DNA of 64,000 nt from Emcibacter sp. (lineage in GTDB: Bacteria; Pseudomonadota; Alphaproteobacteria; Sphingomonadales; Emcibacteraceae): NCBI GenBank assembly GCA_021741205.1, contig JAIOYI010000011.1:1-64000 (forward strand), in the 5' to 3' direction. The notes below the pieces were generated by a model that was not told the origin of the DNA, ran no database searches, and saw only the letters and a list, made by a program, of their open reading frames with translations. Position 1 is the stretch's first letter; each line of letters begins with the position of its first letter. Below are positions 17,720 to 25,931 of this stretch, in pieces. The position numbers were made by a program, and so were the translations under genes.

Positions 17720-19618
17720 TCAGACGAGTTGTTCGTCCACAGCCCGTACCGCCGCATCAAAGGCCCCCTTAACGTAGGCTAGGGCTTGTGAGTCTGCATT
17801 GGCAATGGATATACGGCCAATTTTCCTGCGGCCAAGAATATGGGGACCATCTTTTTTACCGTCGATCCAGTCCCAAGGTTCCCACAATTCATTATATTCA
17901 TAGGCATAACCATGAGGCCAGCGATTAACGGTAATGGCTGCAATATCACGCTCTGCGTCAAATCCATAAGGTTCCAATATATCCTGAAGCTGTTCAACAA
18001 GCTTCGTTTCATAATCCGCAAAAGTCATATTATAAATATCATGGCGACCTTGTTTGTGCTGTTCCATAGGGGGAAGGTCCTCGCCCTGTCTTGTGGGTGT
18101 GTGAACAACATGCAATATAATCGGATCATTCGCATCTTTTGCATAGTTATATCCACCCATACTAACGGGGAAATCCAGAGACATATTATGGAAGAATCCT
18201 TGCGGGCTATAGATATGGTGATAACCCGCCTTTTGAAAGGCATGCCAATTATTCAGTGCCACATTAATATAGGAAAGTGGAACCTTTTGCGGAAATTTTA
18301 AGGCCTCTTTTTGGTCTTCGGGCATTTGCGGGCAGATGTGAGGCAGAATATTATTATTGCAGGCCATAATGACGTGACGCGCGCGGATTTTTTCGACCTG
18401 ATCACCCCGCACATAGGTCACATCAACCCTCTCGTCCTGTTCTTGATTAACGGCCTTGATCACGGTACTCATAAGGCGGATGCGAACGGGAGAATTTTCC
18501 TCATCTAGGCGGGTATAATCAAAATCCGCCTTGATAATATCTTCCATGCTATTGCCCGATGCAATCGTGGGTATTAATTTCCGCACCAAAAGACGGGCAA
18601 GGCCGGAATTACCATCTGGAAAGTGAAAAATATAAGGTTCATCCTTATCATAGGGCTTAGGTATCATATCAGAATAAATCCTCAGCCCGTCAAATCCCGG
18701 CATATCCAAACGATACGCCTCCAAAGCCGAAAGTGCATCATAACCAACCCCCCATAATCCGATCCACGGGTTGCGCAGTAAAAGAATGACATCTTCTGGC
18801 ATTTTGGCATGCTTTCTTAAGAAATTATCGTAACTGATCCCACGCAAGAAATTAATTTTTTCAGAATCCGGCATGTCCGCCAAAAAATCCTCTTCCCCTT
18901 CCCACAGACGGGTAAGGGCTTCTTTGCCGCCCTCCTTTAAAGGGTAGGACTCAATGATGTCGAATATATTCTCTGCTTCTGACTCAAAAAAGCTACGTTC
19001 AACAATGCTTTTGTTAAAATGGTTTTTGTGAAAGAAAATTCCCCGTGAAAGTCCATGACTACGATTAAAATCCCGATCATAATAGTGATAAAATTTATCA
19101 ACTTCGACCCCAAGATCTTTTAGAATTTGCAAAGCTTGCGGTGAAAAATGCGCAGGGGCGTCAATGGATTGGCTGCCACCATAACCAATTAATTTCTTTC
19201 CCTTTACCGTAAATTCATTGCGTTTGGCGTGGCCACCAAAATCATCATGTGTGTCCAAAATCAAAATTTTGGCCAAAGGTTGTTTTTTAAGATAATGATG
19301 GGCGCTCGCAAGACCAGAAAGCCCGCCACCAACCACAACCAGATCATAAAGGTCATCGGTAAAGTGATCAGGGTCAGGCCATTTTCTCCCCTCCCACGCC
19401 AGAGCATGGGAAACCTCAAACGATCCCAGATGATCACCCCGCAAGCCTGTGATGGACGGCGGATAAGGCAAAACCCCAGAGGATGACGTCTGAGGTTTAT
19501 TTATATTGGAAAAAGCGAAACTTTCGAAGGAAGGGAGTAATGTGCTTGCCGTTAGACCAAGAGCGACACCGCCCATAAAATCTCTGCGTGAAATAGCCTT
19601 CAAAAGCTTTCTTTTCAT
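17720..19618 (-). CDS. spdH: Tat-exported flavoprotein, spermidine dehydrogenase-like
   Basis: 632 residues. The N-terminus has a twin-arginine motif, SRRDFMGG, followed by a hydrophobic stretch ending near ESFAFS, so folded export with FAD bound is expected. The FAD-binding loop is VVVGGGLSGLASAHHYL (about 94-110). The YPPSITGLRGDHLGSFEV segment before it is characteristic of the spermidine dehydrogenase-like group. SpdH cleaves spermidine to 1,3-diaminopropane and 4-aminobutanal and passes electrons to the respiratory chain. The downstream partner in the pathway, a beta-alanine-type transaminase, is encoded 15 bases upstream in the same operon. The function is by similarity plus context; other amines are possible. 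Confidence 0.75.
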   Translation of the reverse strand: MKRKLLKAISRRDFMGGVALGLTASTLLPSFESFAFSNINKPQTSSSGVLPYPPSITGLRGDHLGSFEVSHALAWEGRKWPDPDHFTDDLYDLVVVGGGLSGLASAHHYLKKQPLAKILILDTHDDFGGHAKRNEFTVKGKKLIGYGGSQSIDAPAHFSPQALQILKDLGVEVDKFYHYYDRDFNRSHGLSRGIFFHKNHFNKSIVERSFFESEAENIFDIIESYPLKEGGKEALTRLWEGEEDFLADMPDSEKINFLRGISYDNFLRKHAKMPEDVILLLRNPWIGLWGVGYDALSALEAYRLDMPGFDGLRIYSDMIPKPYDKDEPYIFHFPDGNSGLARLLVRKLIPTIASGNSMEDIIKADFDYTRLDEENSPVRIRLMSTVIKAVNQEQDERVDVTYVRGDQVEKIRARHVIMACNNNILPHICPQMPEDQKEALKFPQKVPLSYINVALNNWHAFQKAGYHHIYSPQGFFHNMSLDFPVSMGGYNYAKDANDPIILHVVHTPTRQGEDLPPMEQHKQGRHDIYNMTFADYETKLVEQLQDILEPYGFDAERDIAAITVNRWPHGYAYEYNELWEPWDWIDGKKDGPHILGRRKIGRISIANADSQALAYVKGAFDAAVRAVDEQLV

Positions 19619-19633
19619 AATTTTTCCCTAATG

Positions 19634-20944
19634 TTATGCCTTTGCCAAAATATCATCCAATATATTGACGATGGTGTCAATTTGTTGTTCTGTAATGATT
19701 AAGGGGGGAGACAGGGCAATAATATCTGCCGTTGTACGGATTAAAAGACCCGCCTGAAACGCCTTAAGATAGGCATCAAACGCCCGCACCGAAGGTTTGC
19801 CTTCTATGGGTTTAAGTTCAATCGCCCCCACCAAGCCGATATTACGAATATCCAGAATACAATCATGCCGTCTCAAACTATGGATTGCTTTCTGCCAATA
19901 AGGAGCGAGCCTTGCCGCCCGCTCAAACAATCCTTCTTCGGCATAGACATCAAGGGAAGCTATGCCCGCTGCACAGGCCAAGGGATGACCGCTATAGGTA
20001 TAACCATGGAATAATTCAATCATATTTTCTGGGCCATTCATCAGCGCACCATGCAATTTATCGCTCACCATAACGGCCCCCATAGGAACCGCACCATTGG
20101 TTAGTCCCTTTGCCATGGTCATCATATCGGGCTGTATATTGAAATGAGCGGCCGCACTGCTGTCTCCCATGCGGCCAAAGGCTGTGATAACCTCGTCAAA
20201 TATCAATAAGATGTCATTATCGGTGCATATCTTTCTTAATCTTTCAAGATATCCCTTTGGTGGCACCAAAACGCCCGCAGATCCCGCCATAGGTTCCACA
20301 ATAACAGCGGCAATGGTATTGGCACCATGAAGAGCGATCAGGTCAAGCAAGCGGTCAGCCTTGTCCACACCATGTTCTGGTTGCCCTTTGGAAAAGGCAT
20401 TTTTGGCAAGGTCATGGGTATGAGGCAGATGATCAACTTCGGGTAAAAGAGGGCCAAAGGCCTGCCGATTGGGCATAATACCACCCACAGAAAGCCCGCC
20501 GAAATTCACTCCGTGATAACCTCTTTCCCGCCCAATAAGTTTAATTTTTTCAGGCTTTCCCCTTGCCTTTTGATAAGCCCGCGCAATTTTAAGTGCCGTA
20601 TCCACAGATTCAGAACCACTGTTGGTAAAAAAGACATGATTAAGATCATCAGGCATTAGATTGGCAAGCCGTTCTGCAAGTTCAAAGGCCAATTTATGAC
20701 CTGCCTGAAATGACGGGGAATAGGTCATGCGATCAACCTGCGTCTTTATGGCTTCATTGATTTTTTTGTTGCCATGCCCCGCATTAACGCACCATAAGCC
20801 AGCACAACCGTCAAGAATTTTTTGTCCCTCAGTCGTCGTATAATACATGCCTAGAGAGCTATCGAGAATGCGGGGGTTTTTCTTAAAGGCTCGATTGGGT
20901 GTAAAGGGCATCCAATAAGCATCATTTTCTTTTTCAAACGTCAA
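19634..20944 (-). CDS. Omega-amino acid:pyruvate aminotransferase (beta-alanine type)
   Basis: 436-residue class III transaminase. AYWMPFTPNRAFKKNPR and GLWCVNAGHGNKKI near the N-terminus are characteristic of beta-alanine:pyruvate transaminases. LIFDEVITAFGRMGDSSAA and TMAKGLTNGAVPMGAV (with the PLP lysine) complete the family pattern. Expected reaction: beta-alanine plus pyruvate to malonate semialdehyde plus alanine, the last step of 1,3-diaminopropane catabolism. The start is TTG at 20944, supported by AGGTGA five bases upstream; the next in-frame ATG would remove conserved residues. It lies just before spdH in one transcription unit. Confidence 0.8.
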   Translation of the reverse strand: MTFEKENDAYWMPFTPNRAFKKNPRILDSSLGMYYTTTEGQKILDGCAGLWCVNAGHGNKKINEAIKTQVDRMTYSPSFQAGHKLAFELAERLANLMPDDLNHVFFTNSGSESVDTALKIARAYQKARGKPEKIKLIGRERGYHGVNFGGLSVGGIMPNRQAFGPLLPEVDHLPHTHDLAKNAFSKGQPEHGVDKADRLLDLIALHGANTIAAVIVEPMAGSAGVLVPPKGYLERLRKICTDNDILLIFDEVITAFGRMGDSSAAAHFNIQPDMMTMAKGLTNGAVPMGAVMVSDKLHGALMNGPENMIELFHGYTYSGHPLACAAGIASLDVYAEEGLFERAARLAPYWQKAIHSLRRHDCILDIRNIGLVGAIELKPIEGKPSVRAFDAYLKAFQAGLLIRTTADIIALSPPLIITEQQIDTIVNILDDILAKA

Positions 20945-21065
20945 TCTGTCACCTATAATAATAAGAGTTATGGTATGAAATGATTATATAAAATAAACAG
21001 ATCATCCAACAAGATGTTATTTTTATAAATGTAACTCATTGTAATGTAATAAAATATTTTAAATA

Positions 21066-21083
21066 TGTTTATTATAATAAACA
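21066..21083. repeat. 18-bp perfect palindrome between the PuuR-like and aminotransferase genes
   Basis: TGTTTATTATAATAAACA is a perfect 18-bp palindrome located 22 bases past the stop of the PuuR-like gene and about 120 bases before the aminotransferase start. It has no GC stem or U-run of a terminator, so it may be an operator for the adjacent regulator. A related half, AAATAAACA, occurs at about 20991-20999, nearer the aminotransferase start. Confidence 0.5.
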
Positions 21084-21104
21084 AAGATCCAAAAATTCAA
21101 ATTT

Positions 21105-21653
21105 TTAAAAACTCGGCGGTGTGCAGGCGCTCACCAATTCACAAACATCATGTCCGATATTTTTAAATTTATGGGGCTTATGGCTTTCAAAATAATAGGC
21201 ATCGCCGGGGCCTAAAATCTTCTTTTGATCGCCGACCTCGATCATTAAGCGACCCTTTAAAACAAGTCCGCATTCTTCTCCCATATGGGTTAAGGCTGTT
21301 TTGCCCGTACTTGCCCCCGGTTGATATTTTTCATGCAAAAGCTGAATGGCGTTATTTTTAAGCGTGGCACCGACCTGACGAAAAGAAACCCCTTTATCAC
21401 CGATTTCGATCAACTCTTCTGCGGCAAAGAATATCTGTTCCTTTGTTCGATCGCCTTCGTCAAAAAATTCTGACAGGCTGATGGGGATACCATCCAAAAT
21501 ACGTTTTAAGGCACCAACGGTCGGATTAATGTGGTTTGATTCAATCTGGGAAATGCTTGCATTGGCGACACCTGTACGTTTGGCGAGTTCCCGCTGGGAA
21601 AGATTACGCTCGGTGCGAATTACTTTAAGCCTTTTTCCAATGTTTAATGTCAT
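21105..21653 (-). CDS. puuR: XRE-family regulator with cupin domain, PuuR-like
   Basis: 182 residues. The N-terminal helix-turn-helix (about 5-60) reads LKVIRTERNLSQRELAKRTG then ASISQIES. The C-terminal cupin (about 105-180) has LTHMGEECGLVLKG and PGDAYYFESHKPHKF. This architecture and length match PuuR, the putrescine-responsive repressor of E. coli, and many related regulators of amine and amino-acid catabolism. GAGG precedes the ATG at 21653. It is upstream of, and in line with, the transaminase-spdH operon. This makes it the second regulator in the region, and its targets are probably this operon and its own promoter. Symbol by similarity only. Confidence 0.75.
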   Translation of the reverse strand: MTLNIGKRLKVIRTERNLSQRELAKRTGVANASISQIESNHINPTVGALKRILDGIPISLSEFFDEGDRTKEQIFFAAEELIEIGDKGVSFRQVGATLKNNAIQLLHEKYQPGASTGKTALTHMGEECGLVLKGRLMIEVGDQKKILGPGDAYYFESHKPHKFKNIGHDVCELVSACTPPSF

Positions 21654-21738
21654 GCCTGATCCTCATCATTATACCATAAAGCGTGATAGTATTTTTCTTA
21701 TACGCCAACATTCACTCAAAATATAACGCAAATTTTGA

Positions 21739-21761
21739 TGCAATACTTCTGTATCATTGCA
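21739..21761. promoter_or_regulatory. Imperfect inverted repeat in the puuR-like / enoyl-CoA hydratase divergent region
   Basis: TGCAATAC and its near-complement GTATcATTGCA flank TTCT in the 167-base gap between the two divergent genes. The arms match apart from one inserted base. It could be an operator for the PuuR-like protein; no independent support is visible. Confidence 0.35.
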
Positions 21762-21820
21762 GGATTGGGATTTTTTCCTATAGTATAGTTTCTCAAACTC
21801 CATAAAAGATAGAGGTTATC

Positions 21821-22609
21821 ATGTCATCATCAAATTGTTTACTGTCGAGGAGTGAAGGTCATGTGCTGACACTGACCTTAAATGAGCCAGATCAGCGCAA
21901 TGCCCTAAGCGAGGCTATGCTCAGAGCACTCCATGAAGCGCTCCTGAAATCTTATGATGATCCAGAGATCAAAGTCATTGTTATAGCGGCCAAGGGCGGA
22001 ACCTTCAGTTCGGGCCATAATCTGAAAGAACTTACCGAACATCGAGCCGATAAGGATAAGGGTAAGGATTTTTTCCAGACGATCATGCAGCTTTGCGCAA
22101 AAGTGATGCAAGCCATTGTCAATCACCCAAGACCCGTGATCGCAAAAGTTCAGGGCATGGCAACGGCGGCGGGTTGTCAGTTGGTTGCCAGTTGTGATCT
22201 TGCCATTGCCACTGACAACAGCCGTTTTTGCACGCCTGGTGTCAATATTGGACTATTTTGTTCTACCCCCATGGTTGCCTTAAGCCGTAACATGCCCCAT
22301 AAACAGGCCATGCAAATGCTTTTGCTTGGGGATGTTATTGATGCCGAGATGGCCTTATCTTACGGATTAATTAATCAAATCGTTGCCCCAGATAAATTGG
22401 ATGAGGCTGTTGATAGCTATTGCGAAAGACTATGCCATAAAAGCGCAGTTGCCCTTAAAATTGGAAAGCAGGCCTTTTACCAACAGGTCGAAATGCCCCT
22501 TGCTAAGGCCTACGAATTTTCCTGCGAGGTTATGGTGAAAAATATGCTTCATATGGAGGCAGAAGAAGGTATTAACGCCTTTCTTGATAAAAGACCGCCA
22601 AAATTCTAG
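21821..22609 (+). CDS. Enoyl-CoA hydratase/isomerase family protein
   Basis: 262-residue crotonase-fold protein. LNEPDQRNALS and FSSGHNLKEL form the first half of the active site and oxyanion hole, and the second half is VQGMATAAGCQLVASCDLAI. The SSGHNLKE variant and the FCSTPMVALSR segment place it in the ECHDC3-like subgroup. The catalytic glutamates of classical hydratases are not clearly present (FCTPGVNIGLFCSTP), so the reaction is uncertain. GAGG lies seven bases before the ATG. It is divergent from the PuuR-like gene and stands alone, with a convergent isoaspartyl peptidase 17 bases downstream. Confidence 0.8.
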   Translation: MSSSNCLLSRSEGHVLTLTLNEPDQRNALSEAMLRALHEALLKSYDDPEIKVIVIAAKGGTFSSGHNLKELTEHRADKDKGKDFFQTIMQLCAKVMQAIVNHPRPVIAKVQGMATAAGCQLVASCDLAIATDNSRFCTPGVNIGLFCSTPMVALSRNMPHKQAMQMLLLGDVIDAEMALSYGLINQIVAPDKLDEAVDSYCERLCHKSAVALKIGKQAFYQQVEMPLAKAYEFSCEVMVKNMLHMEAEEGINAFLDKRPPKF

Positions 22610-22626
22610 CCCCTGCGTTATGACTT

Positions 22627-23694
22627 TTATTTCTCTTCTTTATAAATGTGGGTCACGGGTTTTTCATGACCCTTGATATAGCCTCGATACATACCTTCGG
22701 TGTTAAAGGTCATGGAGATATTGCCCTGTGTATCCACAGCAATAATACCACCTTCGCCCCCCATTTTAACAAGCTTATTCATAACAATTTCATCTGCGGC
22801 CTGCTGTAACGTTAGTCCTTTATATTCCATAAGGGCACAGACACTGTGGGCCACGGCCGCCCGAATGAAATATTCCCCATGTCCCGTTGCCGACAAAGCA
22901 CAGCTGTGGTTATTCGCATAGGTTCCCGCCCCAATCACGGGGGAATCGCCGATCCTGTTCCAGCGTTTATTGGTCATGCCTCCTGTTGAGGTACCTGCGG
23001 CGAGATTGCCGTGCATGTCAAGTGCCGCCGCCCCCACGGTGCCAAATTTTTGATCTGGATCTTCTGGGTCATAACCAAGGCTTGCAATTTTATCGGATTG
23101 CTTGTCGCCATCATGATCAAGCAAAATTTTATCTTCTTCTAAGGCATTTTGCAGCTGTTGCCAGCGTTATTCTGTCCAAAAATATTCAGGCTCGACAAGT
23201 TCTATATGCTGTAATTTGGCAAATTCTTCGGCGCCTGCGCCAAAAAGCATCACATGCTTGGAATTTCTCATGACTTCTCGGGCCAGATTGATGGGATTTT
23301 TGACATGGGTGACACCCGCTACCGCACCCGCATTTAAATCACGACCATCCATGATCGAGGCATCCATTTCGTTATGCCCCTCATGATTAAAGACCGCCCC
23401 TTTGCCCGCATTGAACAGGGGAGAGTTTTCCATAACATTAATGGTGGCCGCCACCGCATCCACGGCTTCTCCTCCTTGATCCAAAACAAGCTGTCCCGCC
23501 AAAAGAGCTTCTTCTAGTTTGGCGCGAATAAGGCTTTCCCGTTCTGGCGTCATGTTCTTCTTTAAAATTGTGCCCGCTCCACCATGAATAACAAGGGCAT
23601 AATGTTTATTATTATCTGCATGGGCATTGGCTCTTATAGCTGCCGTCATCACGCCTATTCCTCCGATCAATAAAATCACCAGAAATCTTATCAT
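22627..23694 (-). pseudogene. Isoaspartyl peptidase/L-asparaginase interrupted by one in-frame TAA
   Basis: The frame encodes a plant-type (N-terminal nucleophile) isoaspartyl aminopeptidase of 355 codons. It has a signal peptide ending near ANAHA, HGGAGTI, and FNAGKGAVF with NEMDASIMDG. In-frame codon 176 (23169-23167) is TAA, within TE-stop-RWQQLQ, after which the same frame continues through [10 protein letters not shown], where Thr219 is the expected autoproteolytic nucleophile, to [11 protein letters not shown] and the normal C-terminus. The stop is in the linker between the alpha and beta subunits. The downstream part could restart at a TTG (23124) but has no clear ribosome-binding site. 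A pseudogene, a sequencing error, or two separate chains are the options. Confidence 0.8.
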
Positions 23695-23708
23695 TATTCA
23701 TGTCCTTT

Positions 23709-23735
23709 GATCTAAATCCATTTAAAATTTAGATC
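23709..23735. repeat. 9-bp inverted repeat upstream of the isoaspartyl peptidase gene
   Basis: GATCTAAAT and ATTTAGATC are separated by nine bases, just upstream of the minus-strand gene start at 23694. It may be an operator or an mRNA-leader hairpin. A second small hairpin, GTGGAAT/ATTCCAC at 23806-23827, sits 19 bases before the diguanylate cyclase gene. Confidence 0.4.
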
Positions 23736-23846
23736 GTATCCCAAATTTTAATGTATTCTCAAGTAATTATTAAATATTATATTTTACGCAATATGATATA
23801 AATTAGTGGAATATAAGAAAATTCCACAACGTATAAGGTTGAAGCA

Positions 23847-24918
23847 ATGGCAAGAACCAACCAAACATTACTCGAACAGATGAAAATCAGTGACGTTAAT
23901 ATTTCGTCTCGCATGAAGATATTAAATTTACACAAATCGGATCTGGATATATTATATTCCCATCAATCTATTGTGGTGAATAATATTGACTTTATGGTTG
24001 AAGAATTTTATGAGCTCCAAACGGAAAATGATGAGATATCTCTGCTTATCGGGGATTCCGATACCTTGCATAGGCTACACACCGCACAGCGGAAATATAT
24101 CCTTGATTTATTTTCTGGCATTTATTGATGCAGAATATGTCAATAACCGCCTGCGGATAGGAATGATTCATAAGCGCATCGGGGTTGAGCCAAAACTTTA
24201 TCTATCTGCGGTCAGAACCTTAAAAGAAATTGTCGTTAAGATGTTGACACGGTTTATTGATGCAGAGGAACTTTTAGAAAAAACATTAGATGCTCTTGAT
24301 AAGCTGATTTATTTTGATACGACACTTGTCTTTGATGCCTATATTGAAAGTTTGATCGGTGAAATCAAAAGCGCAAAAGCAAAATCCGAAAAATATGCAT
24401 CCTCTCTTGAAGAAAAGGTTGCGGAGCGCACTCAACAATTAGAAGAATTAGCAAAAACAGATCCCTTAACGGGTATTTATAATCAAAGAGCCATGCATGA
24501 AATGCTCAGAAGAGATATCGCTGTGGCAAAACGTCGGAAAACAATTTTATGCCTAGTTTATTTCGACGTGGATAATTTCAAGGAAATAAATGATAAATTA
24601 GGCCATATTGAGGGGGATAATGTTCTTAGATTTGTAGGACAATCTTTATTAAGTCTCATAAGAAAGGTCGATATTCCTTGCCGTTATGGCGGGGATGAAT
24701 TTGTAGTAATTTTACCAGAATGCGACATAGTGAATGCCGTAAAAATATGCGAAAAACTGGTTAAGGTTTTTAACGATAAATATCCAGATTTTTCTTTGAG
24801 TATAGGGTTAGCGCAAACTGAAGAGGGTCAGGATTATGGTGCTGAACAATTGATTAAAATCGCCGATAAAAAAATGTATCTTTCTAAAAAAGAAGTGGGA
24901 TCATACATTACAAGTTAG
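23847..24918 (+). pseudogene. Globin-coupled diguanylate cyclase with a 1-nt frameshift
   Basis: The first frame (23847-24128) encodes about 93 residues of a globin-coupled sensor domain up to DLFSGIY and then a stop. A second frame picks up at DAEYVNNRLRIGMIHKRIG and runs to 24918. Removing one T at 24125/24126 joins them into about 356 residues: sensor globin with proximal His in GMIHKRIGVEP, a coiled segment, then a GGDEF domain with DPLTGIYNQRAM, the inhibitory-site RKVD and intact RYGGDEF. The protein would make cyclic di-GMP in response to oxygen or another haem ligand. ATG at 23847 has AAGG upstream. The break may be a true mutation or a sequence error. Confidence 0.85.
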
Positions 24919-24952
24919 TATTATTCATAGGTTATTTAATCGGAATTTGATC

Positions 24953-25789
24953 ATGATGAAAGATGTCCAGTCTATCCATAACTATTACTCGCCCAATGAT
25001 TTGTATAACAAAATTATCGAGGGACTCCATAAACTTGAAAAAGATTTGTCAAAAGTCACCTTGGATGATTTGCAACCTGTGGATGAATTTCATATTAGAG
25101 GCGATACGGCCACCAAAGAACTGATTAAGCTGTGCGGCTTTACGCCAGACATGCATATTTTGGATGTGGGCTGCGGCATTGGCGGCTCCACCCGTCGCCT
25201 GTCCCATGAAATTGGCTGTCGTGTGACGGGTATCGATTTAAGCGATGAATATATAGATACAGCAGAGCGATTGACCACATTGCTCAATATGCAAGAGCGC
25301 GTTAAATTTCATGCCACAAGCGCTCTGTCGCTTCCCTTCGAGGATAATAGCTTTGATGGTGTTTGGTCGCTCCAGATGAATATGAATGTGGAGGATAAGC
25401 TCGCTTGGCTTAAGGAAACCTACCGTGTCCTTAAACCCGGTAGCCGTGTTATATTGTATGAAGTTTGCGGCCATAAGAATACGCCGCCCCATTTTCCCGT
25501 ACCTTGGGCGCAGGACGGGTCCATGAGTTTTCTGGTGCCACCCAAAGCCTTTAAAGAGATCATTCAAGCGGCGGGGTTTGATATCACCCTATGGCATGAC
25601 AAAACTGATCTTGCCCAAAAGGCCTTTGTCAATGCAAAGGAACCAGTGGGCGAGCCTAATTTGCCTGCCCTTGGGGTTTATCTTCTTGTGGGGAAGGATA
25701 TTCAGACCAAGGCTTATAATTTACGCCGTAATCTGGATGAGGAAAGGGTCAGCCTGATTGAAACGGTGGCGGTAAAGCCACGATCATAA
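24953..25789 (+). CDS. Class I SAM-dependent methyltransferase
   Basis: About 278 residues. The SAM-binding motif I is ILDVGCGIGGSTRRL (about 62-76), motif II lies in VTGIDLSDEYIDTA, and motif III is around LPFEDNSFDGVWSL. These features match the sterol/UbiE/glycine-N-methyltransferase-like Methyltransf_11 group; the substrate is unknown. The frame opens at TTG 24947, and tandem ATGs at 24953 and 24956 are more likely starts. It follows the diguanylate cyclase frame after 34 bases and is ended by the strong terminator at 25871. Confidence 0.8.
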   Translation: MMKDVQSIHNYYSPNDLYNKIIEGLHKLEKDLSKVTLDDLQPVDEFHIRGDTATKELIKLCGFTPDMHILDVGCGIGGSTRRLSHEIGCRVTGIDLSDEYIDTAERLTTLLNMQERVKFHATSALSLPFEDNSFDGVWSLQMNMNVEDKLAWLKETYRVLKPGSRVILYEVCGHKNTPPHFPVPWAQDGSMSFLVPPKAFKEIIQAAGFDITLWHDKTDLAQKAFVNAKEPVGEPNLPALGVYLLVGKDIQTKAYNLRRNLDEERVSLIETVAVKPRS

Positions 25790-25870
25790 ATTTTCCCTCT
25801 GACGAATTTTAAGAATATATAAAATCTTGCATAAACAGCCTTGTTGCTATATCAGCGGGGGTAATTACGG

Positions 25871-25907
25871 GGCCTGTTCCTAACATATTGGGAACAGGCC
25901 TTTTTAT
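25871..25907 (+). terminator. Strong rho-independent terminator after the methyltransferase gene
   Basis: GGCCTGTTCC and GGAACAGGCC form a perfect 10-bp stem around a ten-base loop, followed by TTTTTAT. It lies about 80 bases after the methyltransferase stop and 25 bases before the sulP start, so it insulates sulP from upstream transcription. Confidence 0.85.
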
Positions 25908-25931
25908 ATTTAAAGAACTTAAGGTGATGCA

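Noticed and set aside
22627-23124. Independent gene for the C-terminal half of the isoaspartyl peptidase
   Set aside because: The frame is exactly continuous with the upstream half through a single TAA, and the TTG start lacks a ribosome-binding site, so one disrupted gene is the better call.
25790-25931. Riboswitch before the SulP gene
   Set aside because: The only strong structure is a simple 10-bp hairpin with a U-run, which is fully explained as the terminator of the upstream gene.
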